DNA of 64,000 nucleotides from Flavobacteriaceae bacterium (GTDB lineage Bacteria; Bacteroidota; Bacteroidia; Flavobacteriales; Flavobacteriaceae), in contig JAQWSK010000008.1 in the NCBI GenBank assembly GCA_029243245.1, positions 23,904 to 87,903 on the forward strand. Reading direction: 5' to 3'. Below the pieces are notes generated by a model, which saw only the letters and a list, made by a program, of their open reading frames with translations, searched no databases and was not told the origin of the DNA. A program made the translations under genes and the position numbers. Positions 43,834 to 53,299 of this stretch are shown here, in pieces (within the stretch, counting starts at the first letter, position 1; each line of letters starts with the position of its first letter).

Positions 43834-44582
43834 TAATTTAACTCTTTTTTAATCCAATCATAACCTTTAGCTTCTAATTCCTTTGCTAAATCTTTAGTCC
43901 CTGATTTTACAATCTTTCCTTCATTAATAACATGAACAAAATCTGGGATGATATAATTTAATAACCTTTGGTAATGTGTAATTAGAATAACTGCATTGTT
44001 TTTATTTCTAAGCCTATTTACACCATTAGCAACAATTTTAAGAGCATCTATATCTAAACCCGAATCGGTTTCATCAAGTATAGATAATTTAGGCTCTAGC
44101 ATTGCCATTTGAAAAATTTCATTTCTTTTTTTTTCTCCTCCAGAAAACCCTTCATTGAGGGATCGAGATAAAAATTTTGTGTCAATATCAAGAAGTGCGG
44201 CTTTTTGTCTAATTTTTTTTAACATTTCACTTGCAGGCATATCTTCTAGACCTTGAGCTTTTCTCGATGCGTTAATTGCTGTTTTAATAAAATTTGTTAC
44301 ACTTACTCCCGGGATTTCTACAGGATATTGAAAAGAAATAAAAATTCCTTTATGAGCTCTCGTTTCAGCGTCTAATTCATTAATATTCTCACCGTTTAGT
44401 AAAATATTTCCTTTAGTCATTTCATAAACTTTATTTCCAGCTATGACTGATGAAAGAGTACTCTTACCAGATCCATTAGGTCCCATAATTGCATGAATCT
44501 CTCCAGCCTTAACATCTAAGTCTATCCCATTAAGTATTAATTTACCATCAACCACTGCGTGAAGATTTTCTATAGTTAACAT
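43833..44582 (-). CDS. sufC: Fe-S assembly ATPase SufC
   Basis: ABC-type ATPase of the SufBC2D scaffold, 249 residues. Walker A GPNGSGKST at 34-42, signature EGFSGGEKKRNEIFQM, Walker B leading into LDETDSGLD, as in SufC rather than transporters. It lies 11 bases after sufB and shares one base with sufD. Confidence 0.97.
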   Translation of the reverse strand: MLTIENLHAVVDGKLILNGIDLDVKAGEIHAIMGPNGSGKSTLSSVIAGNKVYEMTKGNILLNGENINELDAETRAHKGIFISFQYPVEIPGVSVTNFIKTAINASRKAQGLEDMPASEMLKKIRQKAALLDIDTKFLSRSLNEGFSGGEKKRNEIFQMAMLEPKLSILDETDSGLDIDALKIVANGVNRLRNKNNAVILITHYQRLLNYIIPDFVHVINEGKIVKSGTKDLAKELEAKGYDWIKKELN

Positions 44583-44593
44583 GCTTTTTGTGT

Positions 44594-46039
44594 TTATCCC
44601 ACCGATCCTTCGAGGGAGATTTCTAATAATTTTTGAGCTTCAACTGCAAACTCCATTGGTAATTTATTTAAAACTTCCTTGCTAAAACCATTTACAATTA
44701 ACGCAATCGCCTTTTCAGTCTCAATACCTCTTTGATTACAATAAAAAATTTGGTCCTCTCCTATCTTGCTTGTAGTTGCTTCATGTTCTATTTGTGCTGA
44801 ATTGTTTTTTGCTTCTATATATGGAAAAGTATGTGCTCCACATTTATTTCCCATTAATAATGAATCACATTGAGAGAAGTTTCTTGCATTTTTGGCTCGA
44901 GAATTAACCTGAACCAAACCTCTATAACTATTTTGAGAATTACCTGCAGAGATTCCCTTAGAAATTATGGTGCTTCTAGTATTTTTTCCAATATGTATCA
45001 TCTTTGTTCCAGTATCCGCTTGTTGAAAATTATTTGTTACTGCAATTGAGTAAAATTCTCCAATTGAATTGTCTCCCTTTAAAATACATGAAGGATATTT
45101 CCAAGTTATAGCTGAACCTGTTTCAACTTGAGTCCAGGAAATTTTAGAATTATTATAACAAATTCCTCTTTTAGTCACAAAATTATACACTCCACCTTTA
45201 CCTTCTTTATTTCCAGGGAACCAATTTTGAACAGTTGAATACTTTATCTCAGCATTATCATGAGCTATTAATTCAACAACTGCTGCATGTAACTGATTTT
45301 CATCTCTGGAAGGAGCTGTACAACCTTCAAGATAACTCACATAACTTCCTTCATCAGCAATCAATAGTGTTCTTTCAAACTGGCCTGTACCTGCTTGATT
45401 TATTCTAAAATATGTAGATAATTCCATTGGACATTTAACACCTTTGGGAATATAACAAAATGATCCATCTGAGAATACCGCAGAATTTAATGCTGCATAA
45501 TAATTATCTCTAGCAGGAACTATGGAGCCAATATATTTTTTTACTAGGTCTGGATAATCTCTAATTGCTTCAGAAATTGAGCAAAAAATAATTCCTTTTT
45601 TTGCTAATGTATCTCTAAATGTTGTAGCTACAGAAACAGAATCAACAACGATGTCCATCGCAACACCGGTCAGTTTTTTCTGCTCATTAATAGAAATTCC
45701 CAATTTATTGAAGGTCTCTAATAGTTCAGGATCAACTTCATCTAAACTCTTATATTGATTCTTATTTTTAGGGGCAGAATAATATGAAATTGCTTGAAAA
45801 TCAGGTTTTTCATAATTTACATTAGCCCAGTCGGGTTCTTCCATCTCTAACCAGGCCCTATATGCTTCTAATCGCCAAGTTTTCATCCATTCAGGTTCAT
45901 TTTTCTTTTTTGAGATTGCAGAAACAACTTTTTCGTTGAGGCCAATAGGAAATGTTTCAGATTCTATATCAGTATAGAAACCGTATTCATACTCCTTAGT
46001 TTCAAGTTCTTTCTTTAATTCTTCTTCAGTATATGACAT
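44594..46039 (-). CDS. sufB: Fe-S assembly protein SufB
   Basis: 481-residue scaffold subunit on which the cluster is built. Seen: [20 protein letters not shown] near the N-terminus, [18 protein letters not shown], the [19 protein letters not shown] stretch with the conserved Cys, and [19 protein letters not shown] at the C-terminus. Length is normal. It follows sufA after 11 bases. Confidence 0.97.
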   Translation of the reverse strand: MSYTEEELKKELETKEYEYGFYTDIESETFPIGLNEKVVSAISKKKNEPEWMKTWRLEAYRAWLEMEEPDWANVNYEKPDFQAISYYSAPKNKNQYKSLDEVDPELLETFNKLGISINEQKKLTGVAMDIVVDSVSVATTFRDTLAKKGIIFCSISEAIRDYPDLVKKYIGSIVPARDNYYAALNSAVFSDGSFCYIPKGVKCPMELSTYFRINQAGTGQFERTLLIADEGSYVSYLEGCTAPSRDENQLHAAVVELIAHDNAEIKYSTVQNWFPGNKEGKGGVYNFVTKRGICYNNSKISWTQVETGSAITWKYPSCILKGDNSIGEFYSIAVTNNFQQADTGTKMIHIGKNTRSTIISKGISAGNSQNSYRGLVQVNSRAKNARNFSQCDSLLMGNKCGAHTFPYIEAKNNSAQIEHEATTSKIGEDQIFYCNQRGIETEKAIALIVNGFSKEVLNKLPMEFAVEAQKLLEISLEGSVG

Positions 46040-46050
46040 AAAATAATATT

Positions 46051-46380
46051 TTATAGAGAAAAACTTTCACCGCACCCACAAGTTCTTTGAGCATTTGGAT
46101 TATTAAAAACAAATCCCTTTCCGTTAAGTCCTCCTGAATATTCCAAAGTAGTTCCTATTAGGTAAAGGAGGCTTTTTTTATCAACTATAATTCTAACATT
46201 ATTGTCTTCATATAGCTTGTCTTGTTTATTAGTTTCATTATCAAAATTTAATTCATAAGATAAGCCTGAACAACCACCACTTTTTACTCCAACTCTAACA
46301 TAAGCTAGACTTGGATCAAAACCTTCTTCCTTCATTAATACGTTAACTTTATTTTTTGCCGAAGCAGACACCTTAATCAT
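46051..46380 (-). CDS. sufA: HesB/IscA-type Fe-S carrier (SufA)
   Basis: A-type carrier that moves new iron-sulfur clusters to targets. I start at ATG 46380 (109 residues, [13 protein letters not shown]); the frame is open upstream, but that part looks like promoter sequence. The three cluster cysteines are present: Cys37 in [10 protein letters not shown] and Cys101, Cys103 in TCGCGESF. It opens the suf operon A-B-C-D-S-E, with a perfect -7 box 28 bases before the ATG. Confidence 0.94.
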   Translation of the reverse strand: MIKVSASAKNKVNVLMKEEGFDPSLAYVRVGVKSGGCSGLSYELNFDNETNKQDKLYEDNNVRIIVDKKSLLYLIGTTLEYSGGLNGKGFVFNNPNAQRTCGCGESFSL

Positions 46381-46408
46381 CTTTATTTTAAGTTTGATCA
46401 ATACATTA

Positions 46409-46416
46409 CAAATATA
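46409..46416 (-). promoter_or_regulatory. Predicted -7 promoter box of the suf operon
   Basis: Minus-strand TATATTTG, a perfect TAnnTTTG match, 28 bases before the sufA ATG. No standard -33 TTG is seen, which is common for regulated promoters. A short inverted repeat (ATTAC 46405-46409, GTAAT 46418-46422) frames the box and could be a binding site; no IscR-type regulator gene is in the window. Confidence 0.45.
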
Positions 46417-46475
46417 CGTAATACATAACATATATAGATTTTGATCTATAAATATTGATAATAAAAAAATAATAT

Positions 46476-47801
46476 TCACTGATTCAGAATAGCAACAAAA
46501 ATGTCTTTATTCATTACGTTTTGGCCAATAAAATCTCCATCATTACTATCAGTCGTTCCAGTCAGCACAACTGATCCGTTTTTAAGTTGAGAAATTGAAT
46601 ATCCAAGATCTTCGTTGCTTCCTTTTATTTCCCAAGTCTTTTGAATAATACCATTCAATTGTGTTTGACTTAAAAAAACTGCATTATTTTGAAGACTTAC
46701 TCCTTTTAAATTAGCTGGATTTCTTGAATATCCAGTTATAAAATAACTTCCATCGATTGTTTGTATTAAATCTTTTGCATAATCAAATTGAGAACTCCCA
46801 AGACGTATTTTGCTTATTATATTCCCTGAAGAATCAAGTTTTATTAATAAAAAATCATTCATGCCTTGAGTTTTCACTCCTTCAATTTTTTGACTATTAG
46901 TATTTCCTAAAATTGTATAATTATTCTCTTGATTTTTAATAATTATCACTCCCTCATCAATGGCAGAACCTCCGAAAGATTTTTCCCATAATAAATCTCC
47001 ATATGAAGAAAGTCTGACTACCCACATATCATAACTTCCATAAGGATTTGATATTTCTACATCTTGACTTTCCGATGTTCCAACTAGAATAAATCCGCCG
47101 TCCTCTGTTTCAATTGCGTCATATGACCTATCATTATTTGTGCCACCAAAATATTTTCTCCAAACTATTTCACCGTCTATATTTACCTTATGGCACCAAA
47201 ATTCTCCAACGCCATGCCTAGCTGAGTCTCCCTGACCCTCAGAAGCTGTTACATCTAAAAATCCATTGAAAAATAATCCCCCATCACTTGTACTAATAAT
47301 ATTATATGCATGATCATGTCCTAAAAAACCATAACTTTTTTCCCAAAGCAATTTTCCAAAAGAATCAGTTTTTATAAGCCAATTATCATGTTGTCCTTTA
47401 TTAATTGATGCATCGCCGTCATTACTTTTACTGTAACCAATAATGTAAAAACTTCCGTCAGGAAACTCTATGACATCAGTTCCAACATCATCACCAGAGC
47501 CTCCATATGTTTTTGTCCAAACTATTTCTCCTTTCGAATCCAATTTAATTAAAAAAATATCATTCCCTGTTCTATTTTTATTTTCAAAATGACCATCTGT
47601 ACTTTTTGTGTTTCCAACAAGAACAAATCCTCCATCTCTTATTGATACAACTTTTTTTACAATATCCTCTTCGCTTCCACCAAAAACTTGTATAACTTTT
47701 AGGTTTTTTTCTAAAAAATTTACATTAGAAAAATTTATTTCTGAAAAATCAGGTGAGCATGAATAGGTAAACAAAAATAAGAGTAATACTAGTTTTTTCA
47801 T
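46476..47801 (-). CDS. Lipoprotein with seven 58-residue repeats (predicted beta-propeller)
   Basis: 441 residues. Signal MKKLVLLLFLFTYSCS with lipobox Cys15. From residue 41 to the C-terminus the protein is seven consecutive units of about 58 residues, each starting with GG/GS plus an Asp-rich turn, then xxDGGFxLxGxT, then DxxLIKLDxxGxIxWxKxY. The last ends at the natural stop, so the propeller is complete. Likely an outer-surface or periplasmic binding protein; the ligand is unknown. It directly follows the LVIVD-type lipoprotein gene with no gap and stands 95 bases before sufA. Confidence 0.8.
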   Translation of the reverse strand: MKKLVLLLFLFTYSCSPDFSEINFSNVNFLEKNLKVIQVFGGSEEDIVKKVVSIRDGGFVLVGNTKSTDGHFENKNRTGNDIFLIKLDSKGEIVWTKTYGGSGDDVGTDVIEFPDGSFYIIGYSKSNDGDASINKGQHDNWLIKTDSFGKLLWEKSYGFLGHDHAYNIISTSDGGLFFNGFLDVTASEGQGDSARHGVGEFWCHKVNIDGEIVWRKYFGGTNNDRSYDAIETEDGGFILVGTSESQDVEISNPYGSYDMWVVRLSSYGDLLWEKSFGGSAIDEGVIIIKNQENNYTILGNTNSQKIEGVKTQGMNDFLLIKLDSSGNIISKIRLGSSQFDYAKDLIQTIDGSYFITGYSRNPANLKGVSLQNNAVFLSQTQLNGIIQKTWEIKGSNEDLGYSISQLKNGSVVLTGTTDSNDGDFIGQNVMNKDIFVAILNQ

Positions 47802-49073
47802 TTAATTAGAAGCTTTAACAAGGAACAATCCTCCTTGACCGTCACTTATTGCAACAATTCCACTTTGAAAAAAAGGATAGCTATTCCAAACTCCATCAAA
47901 GCTAGTCAAATCACTTTCTGGATAAGTGTCAAAATACATAACCTCATCCATTATATTATTATGAATTTGTGAAATGTCCATTACTCTTAGACCTGCTGTG
48001 TAATTTGATAGATAAAATAAACTCCCTACAACATATCCATTATGATCAATCGCAGTTGTTGTTCCATTATAAGTATATGTTAAATCTGGTTCATTTAGTT
48101 TTGATACATCAAAAACAAATGTTTTGGTATTGTTTCCATAATAATATTCGTCTAATTCATCTCCAAAAAATAAATATTTATGATCTGTTGATAGCCAACT
48201 TTGATGAGCATATGCAGAACCTCCATATGATTTAGTGGTTATTAATTCTGGATTGCTTTTGTCTGTAACATCAACAATAACAACTTTGTTATTTGATCCA
48301 CCATCACTATTGCTTCCAATATAAATTTCTTTGCCTTTGAAATTTTCATCTGGCCCATGATATACAACAACTTGAGCATCATGCGAGTATCCCATTGTTC
48401 TATAGCCACCAACTTCTATTGGATTCTGAGGTTCATTTATATCAATAAATAAAGGGCCTCCTGAAAATCGCTGACTCCCTACTACATATGCAAATCCTGT
48501 AGCTTCATTAATTGCAATGTTGTGTGCGCTTCCAAAAGTATCAAGTCTTTTATCGGCTATTAAACTTTGAAAGGTTTCAATGTCTCTTAAACGTCTTAAA
48601 TCAAAAATTTGAAGGCCATGATCATTTGCTTCTGAAACAATAAAAGCGTGATCATTGAAAACTTTAATATCTCTCCAAGTACTTGGTGTAGATACTGATA
48701 ATTTTCCTAAATAGATAGGATTTAAAGGATCGCTTATGTCAACAAAAGCTGTACCATCATTCAATCCCTGAATCACATACTCCTTGCCTGAGTCACGATC
48801 AGTCCATCCCCAATTGTCATTTGCAAAACTACTCCCAAACTGTGTTAGCGAAATTTGACTATAGAGGTCCATTCCTTTGCATGGATAGCCATTGGCGAAT
48901 CCATTTTCACATTTTATAATTTCTGGACTTGGGAGATCAACAGTTAAAGTAGAGTCAACATTTCGAGGAGGATTAATTATTGAAGGAGAAACGATAGAAT
49001 CATTTATTAACTCATATTTATTACAACCTGAAAAAAAAATCATAAACATTAAAAAATAGCATGTCTTTTCCAT
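47802..49073 (-). CDS. LVIVD-repeat / choice-of-anchor B-type lipoprotein
   Basis: 423 residues from ATG 49073 (MEKTCYFLMFMIFFSGC, lipobox Cys17); an upstream in-frame start would lie over the thiL promoter and is less likely. The body holds LVIVD-type repeats of predicted beta-propeller fold: FVDISDPLNPIYLGKLS, LFIDINEPQNPIEVGGY, VVIVDVTDKSNPELITT, LRVMDISQIHN. It resembles choice-of-anchor B proteins of unknown function. Forms a two-gene unit with the following seven-repeat lipoprotein. Confidence 0.82.
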   Translation of the reverse strand: MEKTCYFLMFMIFFSGCNKYELINDSIVSPSIINPPRNVDSTLTVDLPSPEIIKCENGFANGYPCKGMDLYSQISLTQFGSSFANDNWGWTDRDSGKEYVIQGLNDGTAFVDISDPLNPIYLGKLSVSTPSTWRDIKVFNDHAFIVSEANDHGLQIFDLRRLRDIETFQSLIADKRLDTFGSAHNIAINEATGFAYVVGSQRFSGGPLFIDINEPQNPIEVGGYRTMGYSHDAQVVVYHGPDENFKGKEIYIGSNSDGGSNNKVVIVDVTDKSNPELITTKSYGGSAYAHQSWLSTDHKYLFFGDELDEYYYGNNTKTFVFDVSKLNEPDLTYTYNGTTTAIDHNGYVVGSLFYLSNYTAGLRVMDISQIHNNIMDEVMYFDTYPESDLTSFDGVWNSYPFFQSGIVAISDGQGGLFLVKASN

Positions 49074-49134
49074 TTTGCAATTTAACGAATTCATGTCTAA
49101 TAAAACTGATGTAAGCAGAATACATCTAATTACG

Positions 49135-49142
49135 TACTTTTG
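49135..49142 (+). promoter_or_regulatory. Predicted -7 promoter box of thiL, leaderless
   Basis: TACTTTTG, a perfect TAnnTTTG match, ends four bases before the thiL ATG at 49147, implying a leaderless message. An inverted repeat (GATGTA 49108-49113, TACATC 49121-49126) covers the -33 position in place of a TTG. Confidence 0.5.
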
Positions 49143-49146
49143 CTGA

Positions 49147-50199
49147 ATGTTAGAAAATAAAAACACAAAACTTACACCCATAGAAAATATTGGAGAATTT
49201 GAATTAATTGATCAACTAACAAAAAATTTTTCTATTGAAAATCCTTCTTCAATAATTGGAATTGGAGATGATGCCTGTGCAATTGATTTTAAAAAAAATT
49301 TGAGTGTGATAAGCACTGATTTATTAATTGAAGGAGTTCATTTTGATCTATCGTATGTTCCTCTTAAGCATTTAGGATATAAAGCTGTAATAGCGAATCT
49401 TTCTGACATATACTCAATGAATGCAAAACCAACACAAATTACTCTTTCTTTGGCTATTTCAAACCGTTTTCCCGTAGAAGCTTTAGAAGAGTTTTATGAT
49501 GGTATAAAAGCTGCATGTGCTAAATATAAAGTAGACCTTGTTGGGGGAGATACAACAAGTTCTACAAAAGGTATGGTTATATCAATAACAGTAATTGGCC
49601 AAACAAATCATAAAAAAATTTCTAAAAGAAATGGTGCGCAAGCTAATGACTTGCTAGTTGTTTCAGGAGATCTAGGAGGAGCTTATGCTGGACTGCAAAT
49701 CTTAGAACGCGAAAAGGCAGTCTTTAAAGTTAATCCTAAAGTTCAGCCTGACCTAGATTCATACACGTACAGCATAGGACGACAATTAAAGCCAGAAGCT
49801 CGAAAAGATGTATTTGAACTTTTGGATGAATTAAAAATTACTCCTAAAGCAATGATTGATATTAGTGATGGTCTCTCTTCAGAGACTCTTCACCTGTGTA
49901 AAGCTTCAAGTTTAGGTTGTCATCTATATGAGCAAAAGATCCCTATTGATCATGAGGTCATTAAAATATGTGAGGAATTCAAGATCAATCCTACTACTGC
50001 AGCCCTTAACGGAGGAGAAGATTATGAACTATTAATGGCTCTCTCACAATCTGATTATGATAAAATTAAAAATCATCCTTATTTAACTGTAATTGGACAT
50101 TTTACAGATTCAGAAACTGGCGCAAAATTGATAACTGGATTGAATCAACAAATAGAATTAATTGCTCAAGGGTGGAATCCAATTTCAAAAGCAAATTAA
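49147..50199 (+). CDS. thiL: Thiamine-monophosphate kinase
   Basis: Phosphorylates thiamine monophosphate to thiamine diphosphate. 350 residues. Seen: IGIGDDACAID, STDLLIEGVHFDLSY, NLSDIYSMNAKPTQ, VGGDTTSSTKG, MIDISDGLSSETLHLC and NGGEDYELLMAL, the ordered ThiL/PurM-fold motifs. The promoter is predicted just upstream, leaving no space for a TPP riboswitch. Its TAA interleaves with the reverse TAA of the ZIP gene (TTAA at 50196-50199). Confidence 0.94.
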   Translation: MLENKNTKLTPIENIGEFELIDQLTKNFSIENPSSIIGIGDDACAIDFKKNLSVISTDLLIEGVHFDLSYVPLKHLGYKAVIANLSDIYSMNAKPTQITLSLAISNRFPVEALEEFYDGIKAACAKYKVDLVGGDTTSSTKGMVISITVIGQTNHKKISKRNGAQANDLLVVSGDLGGAYAGLQILEREKAVFKVNPKVQPDLDSYTYSIGRQLKPEARKDVFELLDELKITPKAMIDISDGLSSETLHLCKASSLGCHLYEQKIPIDHEVIKICEEFKINPTTAALNGGEDYELLMALSQSDYDKIKNHPYLTVIGHFTDSETGAKLITGLNQQIELIAQGWNPISKAN

Positions 50200-51011
50200 C
50201 CTAGTGCAACATCTAAAATCATCATTAAAATAAATCCTCCAATAAATCCCAAAGTAGCAATGTCAGTAAACCTGTCTTGCTGAGTTTCCGGAATTACTTC
50301 TTCAACAACAACAAAAATCATAGCTCCTGCTGCAAAGGCTAAAGCATATGGGAGAATAGGTGTAAAAAATGTTACTGCTACAGCTCCAATAACAGCAGCG
50401 ATAGGCTCAACAATTGCAGATAATTGTCCATACCAAAAGCTTTTAAATCGACTGACTCCTTGTCTTCTTAAAGGCATAGCGACTGCAATTCCTTCTGGGA
50501 AATTTTGAATACCAATTCCTATTGCTAAAGTTACAGCGCCAGCAATTGATGCCTCAGGAATACCAGCGGCAACTCCACCAAATAAAACTCCAACTGCTAA
50601 TCCTTCCGGAATATTATGTAAGGTTATGGCTAAAACTAATAACGTTGTCCTTCTCCAAGGTGTTTTAATTCCTTCAGTTTCTTTAAAATTTATATGAATG
50701 TGTGGTAATATCTTGTCAAGTAAAAATAAAAAAATTGCACCTAAACCAAACCCCACGGCTGCAGGAAGAACTTTTTGAATCCCAGTTCCTGAAGTCATTT
50801 CAATAGCTGGAGATAAAAGACTCCAAAAGCTTGCAGCTACCATAACTCCTCCAGCAAAACCAAGCATTCCATCTAAGATTGCTCGGTTCATTGTTTTAAA
50901 TAAAAAAACAAATGAAGCTCCAAAAGCTGTTACTGCCCATGTAAAAATAGTTGCATAAAAAGCGCCTAAAATGGGATCAATAGACCCAAAAAAAGAAAAA
51001 ATATTATCCAT
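50196..51011 (-). CDS. ZIP-family metal transporter
   Basis: 271-residue inner-membrane protein from ATG 51011 (MDNIFSFFG); an upstream in-frame start is less likely. About eight helices; the metal-path motifs HNIPEGLAVG and QNFPEGIAVAMPLRR are in helices IV and V, as in ZupT/GufA-type zinc or divalent-metal importers. Metal not determined. Alone on the minus strand, convergent with thiL and divergent from the lycopene cyclase. Confidence 0.9.
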   Translation of the reverse strand: MDNIFSFFGSIDPILGAFYATIFTWAVTAFGASFVFLFKTMNRAILDGMLGFAGGVMVAASFWSLLSPAIEMTSGTGIQKVLPAAVGFGLGAIFLFLLDKILPHIHINFKETEGIKTPWRRTTLLVLAITLHNIPEGLAVGVLFGGVAAGIPEASIAGAVTLAIGIGIQNFPEGIAVAMPLRRQGVSRFKSFWYGQLSAIVEPIAAVIGAVAVTFFTPILPYALAFAAGAMIFVVVEEVIPETQQDRFTDIATLGFIGGFILMMILDVALG

Positions 51012-51083
51012 TAAAATTAAATTAATTTTAAGCAAAACTAACTAAAAAAGAAGAGCTAAATCAGAGTTTTAAGCTTAATTACA

Positions 51084-51091
51084 TACTTTTG
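51084..51091 (+). promoter_or_regulatory. Predicted -7 promoter box of lycopene cyclase gene
   Basis: TACTTTTG, perfect match to TAnnTTTG, 12 bases before the ATG at 51104. No clear -33 TTG. A palindrome TTAAGCTTAA lies just upstream at 51069-51078. Confidence 0.45.
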
Positions 51092-51103
51092 AAATAATAC
51101 TAT

Positions 51104-52243
51104 ATGGAAACGCCTAATTACAATTATATTATTTGCGGAGGAGGAGCTTCTGGAATACTTCTTGCAACTAAATTAGTTGCAGATCCATTTTTTTCAGATA
51201 AAAAAATCTTACTCTTAGAAAAAGACCCCAAAACAACTAATGACAGAACATGGTGTTTTTGGGAAAAAGGTGAAGGTGAATTAGATCATCTAGTTAGCAA
51301 AAAATGGAACTCTGCATTTTTCAAAGCTAAAAATTTTAAAAAATATTTTTATACTAAACCATTCACTTATAAGCTAATTAGGGGAATTGATTTATACAAA
51401 AATTTCAATACTATAAAGTCTAATTATAAGAATCTAGAGTATTTAAATGCTGAAATTATTAAAATTGATAGAATTAATAACACTGTATTAACAGATAAAG
51501 GAAGTTTCTCTAGTAATTCTATATTTTCAAGCATATTGGATATTGATCTTTTAAATAATCAAAATAAATTCCCGTTATTAAAACAGCATTTTATAGGGCA
51601 ATTAGTTGAGACTGAGAATAAGATTTTTAATCCAACTGTTGTAACGTTTATGGATTTTGATTTACCTCAAAAAAATTCAACCAGATTTATGTATGTTCTT
51701 CCTTTTTCAAAGACAAAAGCACTTGTTGAGTATACTCTGTTTTCATCTAATGAATTAGAAAAAGATGAATATACTGACTCTATAAAAACCTATCTTAAAA
51801 ATCTTAATTCAGGTAACTTTAAAATTATTGAAACCGAACAAGGGTGTATTCCAATGACTGCATATAAATTTAAATCTAATAACTCTGAAAATTTGCTCCA
51901 TATTGGAACTGCAGGTGGGTGGACAAAAGCAAGTACAGGTTATACTTTTTTAAACACTGTAAATAAAACCAAAGAACTTGTATTGTTTCTAAAAAAAGGA
52001 AAAACTCTAAATAAATTTGAAAAAATTACTCGCTTTTGGTTTTATGATTTGCTTTTCTTAGATGTTCTTAATGAGCATAATGATATGGGAAGTTTTATTT
52101 TTAAAAGAATGTTTAAAAAAAACAAACCAGAAATAATTTTTAAATTTTTAGATAATAAAACTACTATTTGGGAAGAACTAAATTTTATTAAAACATTTAA
52201 AAAAAAGTGGTTTGTTCAAGCATTAATTAAGAGGCTTTTTTAA
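51104..52243 (+). CDS. Lycopene cyclase (CrtY-like)
   Basis: FAD-dependent cyclase forming the rings of beta-carotene-type pigments, 379 residues. Seen: the N-terminal dinucleotide motif YIICGGGASGILLA, the family's NDRTWCFWEKG, and the late GTAGGWTKASTGYTF stretch. In marine flavobacteria the product feeds pigment or retinal synthesis, but no rhodopsin or other crt gene is in view. Its TAA interleaves with the stop of the convergent polyprenyl synthetase gene in a shared TTAA (52240-52243). Confidence 0.88.
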   Translation: METPNYNYIICGGGASGILLATKLVADPFFSDKKILLLEKDPKTTNDRTWCFWEKGEGELDHLVSKKWNSAFFKAKNFKKYFYTKPFTYKLIRGIDLYKNFNTIKSNYKNLEYLNAEIIKIDRINNTVLTDKGSFSSNSIFSSILDIDLLNNQNKFPLLKQHFIGQLVETENKIFNPTVVTFMDFDLPQKNSTRFMYVLPFSKTKALVEYTLFSSNELEKDEYTDSIKTYLKNLNSGNFKIIETEQGCIPMTAYKFKSNNSENLLHIGTAGGWTKASTGYTFLNTVNKTKELVLFLKKGKTLNKFEKITRFWFYDLLFLDVLNEHNDMGSFIFKRMFKKNKPEIIFKFLDNKTTIWEELNFIKTFKKKWFVQALIKRLF

Positions 52244-53262
52244 AAACTTCTATTGACTAATTTATTCACAAACTCAACTAAATATTTCTTTTTTTTAGGA
52301 TTTAATTCAAGCTTATCAATTTTAAGAATAGCTGATTTATAAAAATATTCAATTTTATTTTTAATAGCATCCTCTGCTCCAGAAGACCTGTAAATAGATG
52401 TAACTGATGATATTTTATTGTTTGGATTTTTAGGGTTTAGTTTAATCCAATAATTGAACTCATTTCTAACTCTTTCAGTGGAATTTGCCAAAACATATAA
52501 ATAGAGAAAAGTTTTTTTATTTTCAATTATATCTACTCCTATTTTTTTTCCGAATTTTTCTGCTTCTCCAAAAACATCTAGATAATCATCTTGTAATTGA
52601 AAAGCTAATCCTAATTCAACTCCTATATTATATATTTCATTTATCTGATCAACTGTTGCTTTTGAGATTATTGCCCCTATTGACAAAGAAAAGCCTAACA
52701 ATACAGCCGTTTTATTCTTGATCATTAACATGTAGTCCTGTAAACAAATATTTTTTTGATTTGGAAAATCCATATCTAATTGCTGACCCTCACATACTTT
52801 TCTTGCTGTTTGAGAAAATATTTTAATTAATTCAAAGCTAATATCTGGTGAATATTGTTGCAGAAGTTCGTAAGACCATATCAGCATAACATCTCCCGAA
52901 AGAATTGCAGTACTTACATTCCATTTGTTATGGACAGTTTGTTTACCTCTTCTTAAGGGTGCTTCATCCATTATATCATCATGAATCAAAGAGAAATTAT
53001 GAAAAACTTCTATTGCTAATGCCGCGGGTAAAGCTTTTTTTATTTCCCCATCAAAAACCTCAGTTGAAATTAAAGTTAGAATAGGGCGTATTCTTTTTCC
53101 TCCTAATTCTAATATATATTTAGTAGGTCTGTATAAGTTTTCAGGAGAAATTCTAGGTAAACTTGACTCTAAATATTCTAAAAACAGCTTTTGATGTTTA
53201 TCAAATGAAGGCATGAAATATTTTTCTATAAATGTAGATAAATTATCTAATGATAGCTTCAA
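52240..53262 (-). CDS. Polyprenyl diphosphate synthase
   Basis: Isoprenoid chain elongation (geranylgeranyl or longer), all-helical, up to 340 residues. Both Asp-rich motifs are intact: DDIMD at 95-99, followed by EAPLRRGKQTVH, and DDYLD at 225-229. GGKRIRPILTL at 54-64 binds the diphosphate. The start is uncertain: TTG 53262 (340 residues) or ATG 53214 (324 residues); no upstream in-frame ATG exists. Product length cannot be read; beside lycopene cyclase, a carotenoid precursor role is plausible. The upstream gap to tetR is 57 bases with a perfect inverted repeat. Confidence 0.88.
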   Translation of the reverse strand: MKLSLDNLSTFIEKYFMPSFDKHQKLFLEYLESSLPRISPENLYRPTKYILELGGKRIRPILTLISTEVFDGEIKKALPAALAIEVFHNFSLIHDDIMDEAPLRRGKQTVHNKWNVSTAILSGDVMLIWSYELLQQYSPDISFELIKIFSQTARKVCEGQQLDMDFPNQKNICLQDYMLMIKNKTAVLLGFSLSIGAIISKATVDQINEIYNIGVELGLAFQLQDDYLDVFGEAEKFGKKIGVDIIENKKTFLYLYVLANSTERVRNEFNYWIKLNPKNPNNKISSVTSIYRSSGAEDAIKNKIEYFYKSAILKIDKLELNPKKKKYLVEFVNKLVNRSF

Positions 53263-53271
53263 ATAAACATT

Positions 53272-53299
53272 GGAAACTAATTTGGTTTTTTTAGTTTCC
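53272..53299. promoter_or_regulatory. Perfect 9-base inverted repeat, candidate TetR operator
   Basis: GGAAACTAA at 53272-53280 and TTAGTTTCC at 53291-53299 are exact reverse complements separated by 10 bases, 28 bases in all. The -33 TTTG of the tetR promoter (53281-53284) lies inside the spacer. Position, size and symmetry are what a TetR-family repressor controlling its own operon would need. It also lies 10 bases from the polyprenyl synthase start, so that gene could be controlled too. Confidence 0.65.

Noticed and set aside
49074..49146. Possible TPP riboswitch before thiL
   Set aside because: The gap is only 73 bases, and the -7 box ends 4 bases before the ATG; no TPP-box sequence was seen.
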